This document shows positions 12,562 to 12,746 of a stretch of DNA of 12,746 nt, one piece after another. This DNA is from Bacteroidales bacterium M6 (GTDB taxonomy: Bacteria; Bacteroidota; Bacteroidia; Bacteroidales; Muribaculaceae). The stretch spans positions 1-12,746 of the forward strand of contig LUJQ01000047.1 of assembly GCA_001689485.1 (NCBI GenBank). Direction: 5' to 3'. Within the stretch, counting starts at the first letter, position 1. Each line of letters begins with the position of its first letter. The notes under the pieces were generated by a model that was not told where the DNA came from, searched no databases, and saw only the letters and a list, made by a program, of their open reading frames with translations. The position numbers and the translations under genes were made by a program.

Positions 12562-12746
12562 ATGATTGAAGATTATACCCCGGTTCTTGAACAGAATTTC
12601 GGGAAGGTCGGAAGCCCGGAATGGGAAGAATCTGTCGAGGACGCAGAAGCATTTTACGCCGGCCAGATTCTTAGAGAAACTCGGAAAGAAGCAAGGATGA
12701 CCCAAAGCGAACTCGCTGCAAAACTCAATGTTACGAAATCTTATAT
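12562..12746 (+). CDS. HigA-type XRE antitoxin, cut by the window end
   Basis: This is the start of the antitoxin partner of the toxin at 12231. From ATG 12562 the readable part is about 61 residues: a leader MIEDYTPVLEQNFGKVGSP, then AFYAGQILRETRKEARMTQ and SELAAKLNVTKSY, the first half of an XRE helix-turn-helix. An in-frame ATG at 12544 would overlap the toxin gene by 17 nt and add six residues; I prefer 12562, one base after the toxin's stop codon. The rest of the HTH lies outside the window. It should bind the toxin and the direct repeats upstream of the toxin gene. Confidence 0.85.
   Translation, partial: MIEDYTPVLEQNFGKVGSPEWEESVEDAEAFYAGQILRETRKEARMTQSELAAKLNVTKSY

Overview
The window looks like chromosomal DNA of a Bacteroidota bacterium, most likely a gut Bacteroidales, carrying the left part of an integrated phage or phage-satellite element. 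Promoters of the phylum type (TTTG, a gap of about 20 nt, then TAnnTTTG) occur at several places, Shine-Dalgarno sequences are weak or absent, and the protein types fit (HicA/HicB, a Gp49-like toxin, a D5-type primase-helicase, an S49 head protease). The species cannot be read from the sequence. No integrase, terminase or portal gene is present, and the element clearly runs on past the right edge.

Layout. 1-890: host flank with a rubrerythrin gene and a strong two-way terminator. 965-2126: control region, with a leftward XRE-type repressor facing a rightward run of three small genes; the spacer holds overlapping inverted repeats. 2140-5043: a 967-residue Toprim primase/SF3 helicase that presumably replicates the element. 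5082-5860: a hicA-hicB toxin-antitoxin unit with its own promoter and operator, and unusually with an intrinsic terminator between toxin and antitoxin. 5858-6629: a self-contained transcription unit made of a consensus promoter, a structured leader of about 200 nt, two small unknown genes and a terminator. 6630-7056: a gene-free stretch with repeated GTAACAA motifs that looks like a replication origin or operator array. 7057-12109: a basic, possibly regulatory protein, a small unknown protein, the S49 protease, a scaffold-capsid fusion protein and a second structural protein. 12173-12746: a second toxin-antitoxin pair (HigB/HigA type), cut by the window end.

How the parts may work together (inference). 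The XRE repressor keeps the early operon and perhaps the protease promoter silent. The primase-helicase replicates the element, perhaps from the GTAAC-rich region; a GTAAC palindrome also lies just upstream of its own gene. The protein at 7057 could act on the head genes, and the protease would mature the capsid by removing its N-terminal scaffold. The two toxin-antitoxin pairs would stabilise the element.

The most striking unexplained part is the leader at 5894-6097. One 15-nt strand (A') can pair with the very 5' end of the transcript (A) or with a second copy of that end lying just before a start codon (A''). A second long helix (B-B') crosses the first. This has the form of an RNA switch. 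The repeated A/A'' segments could also mark a 188-bp insertion between a promoter and its gene.
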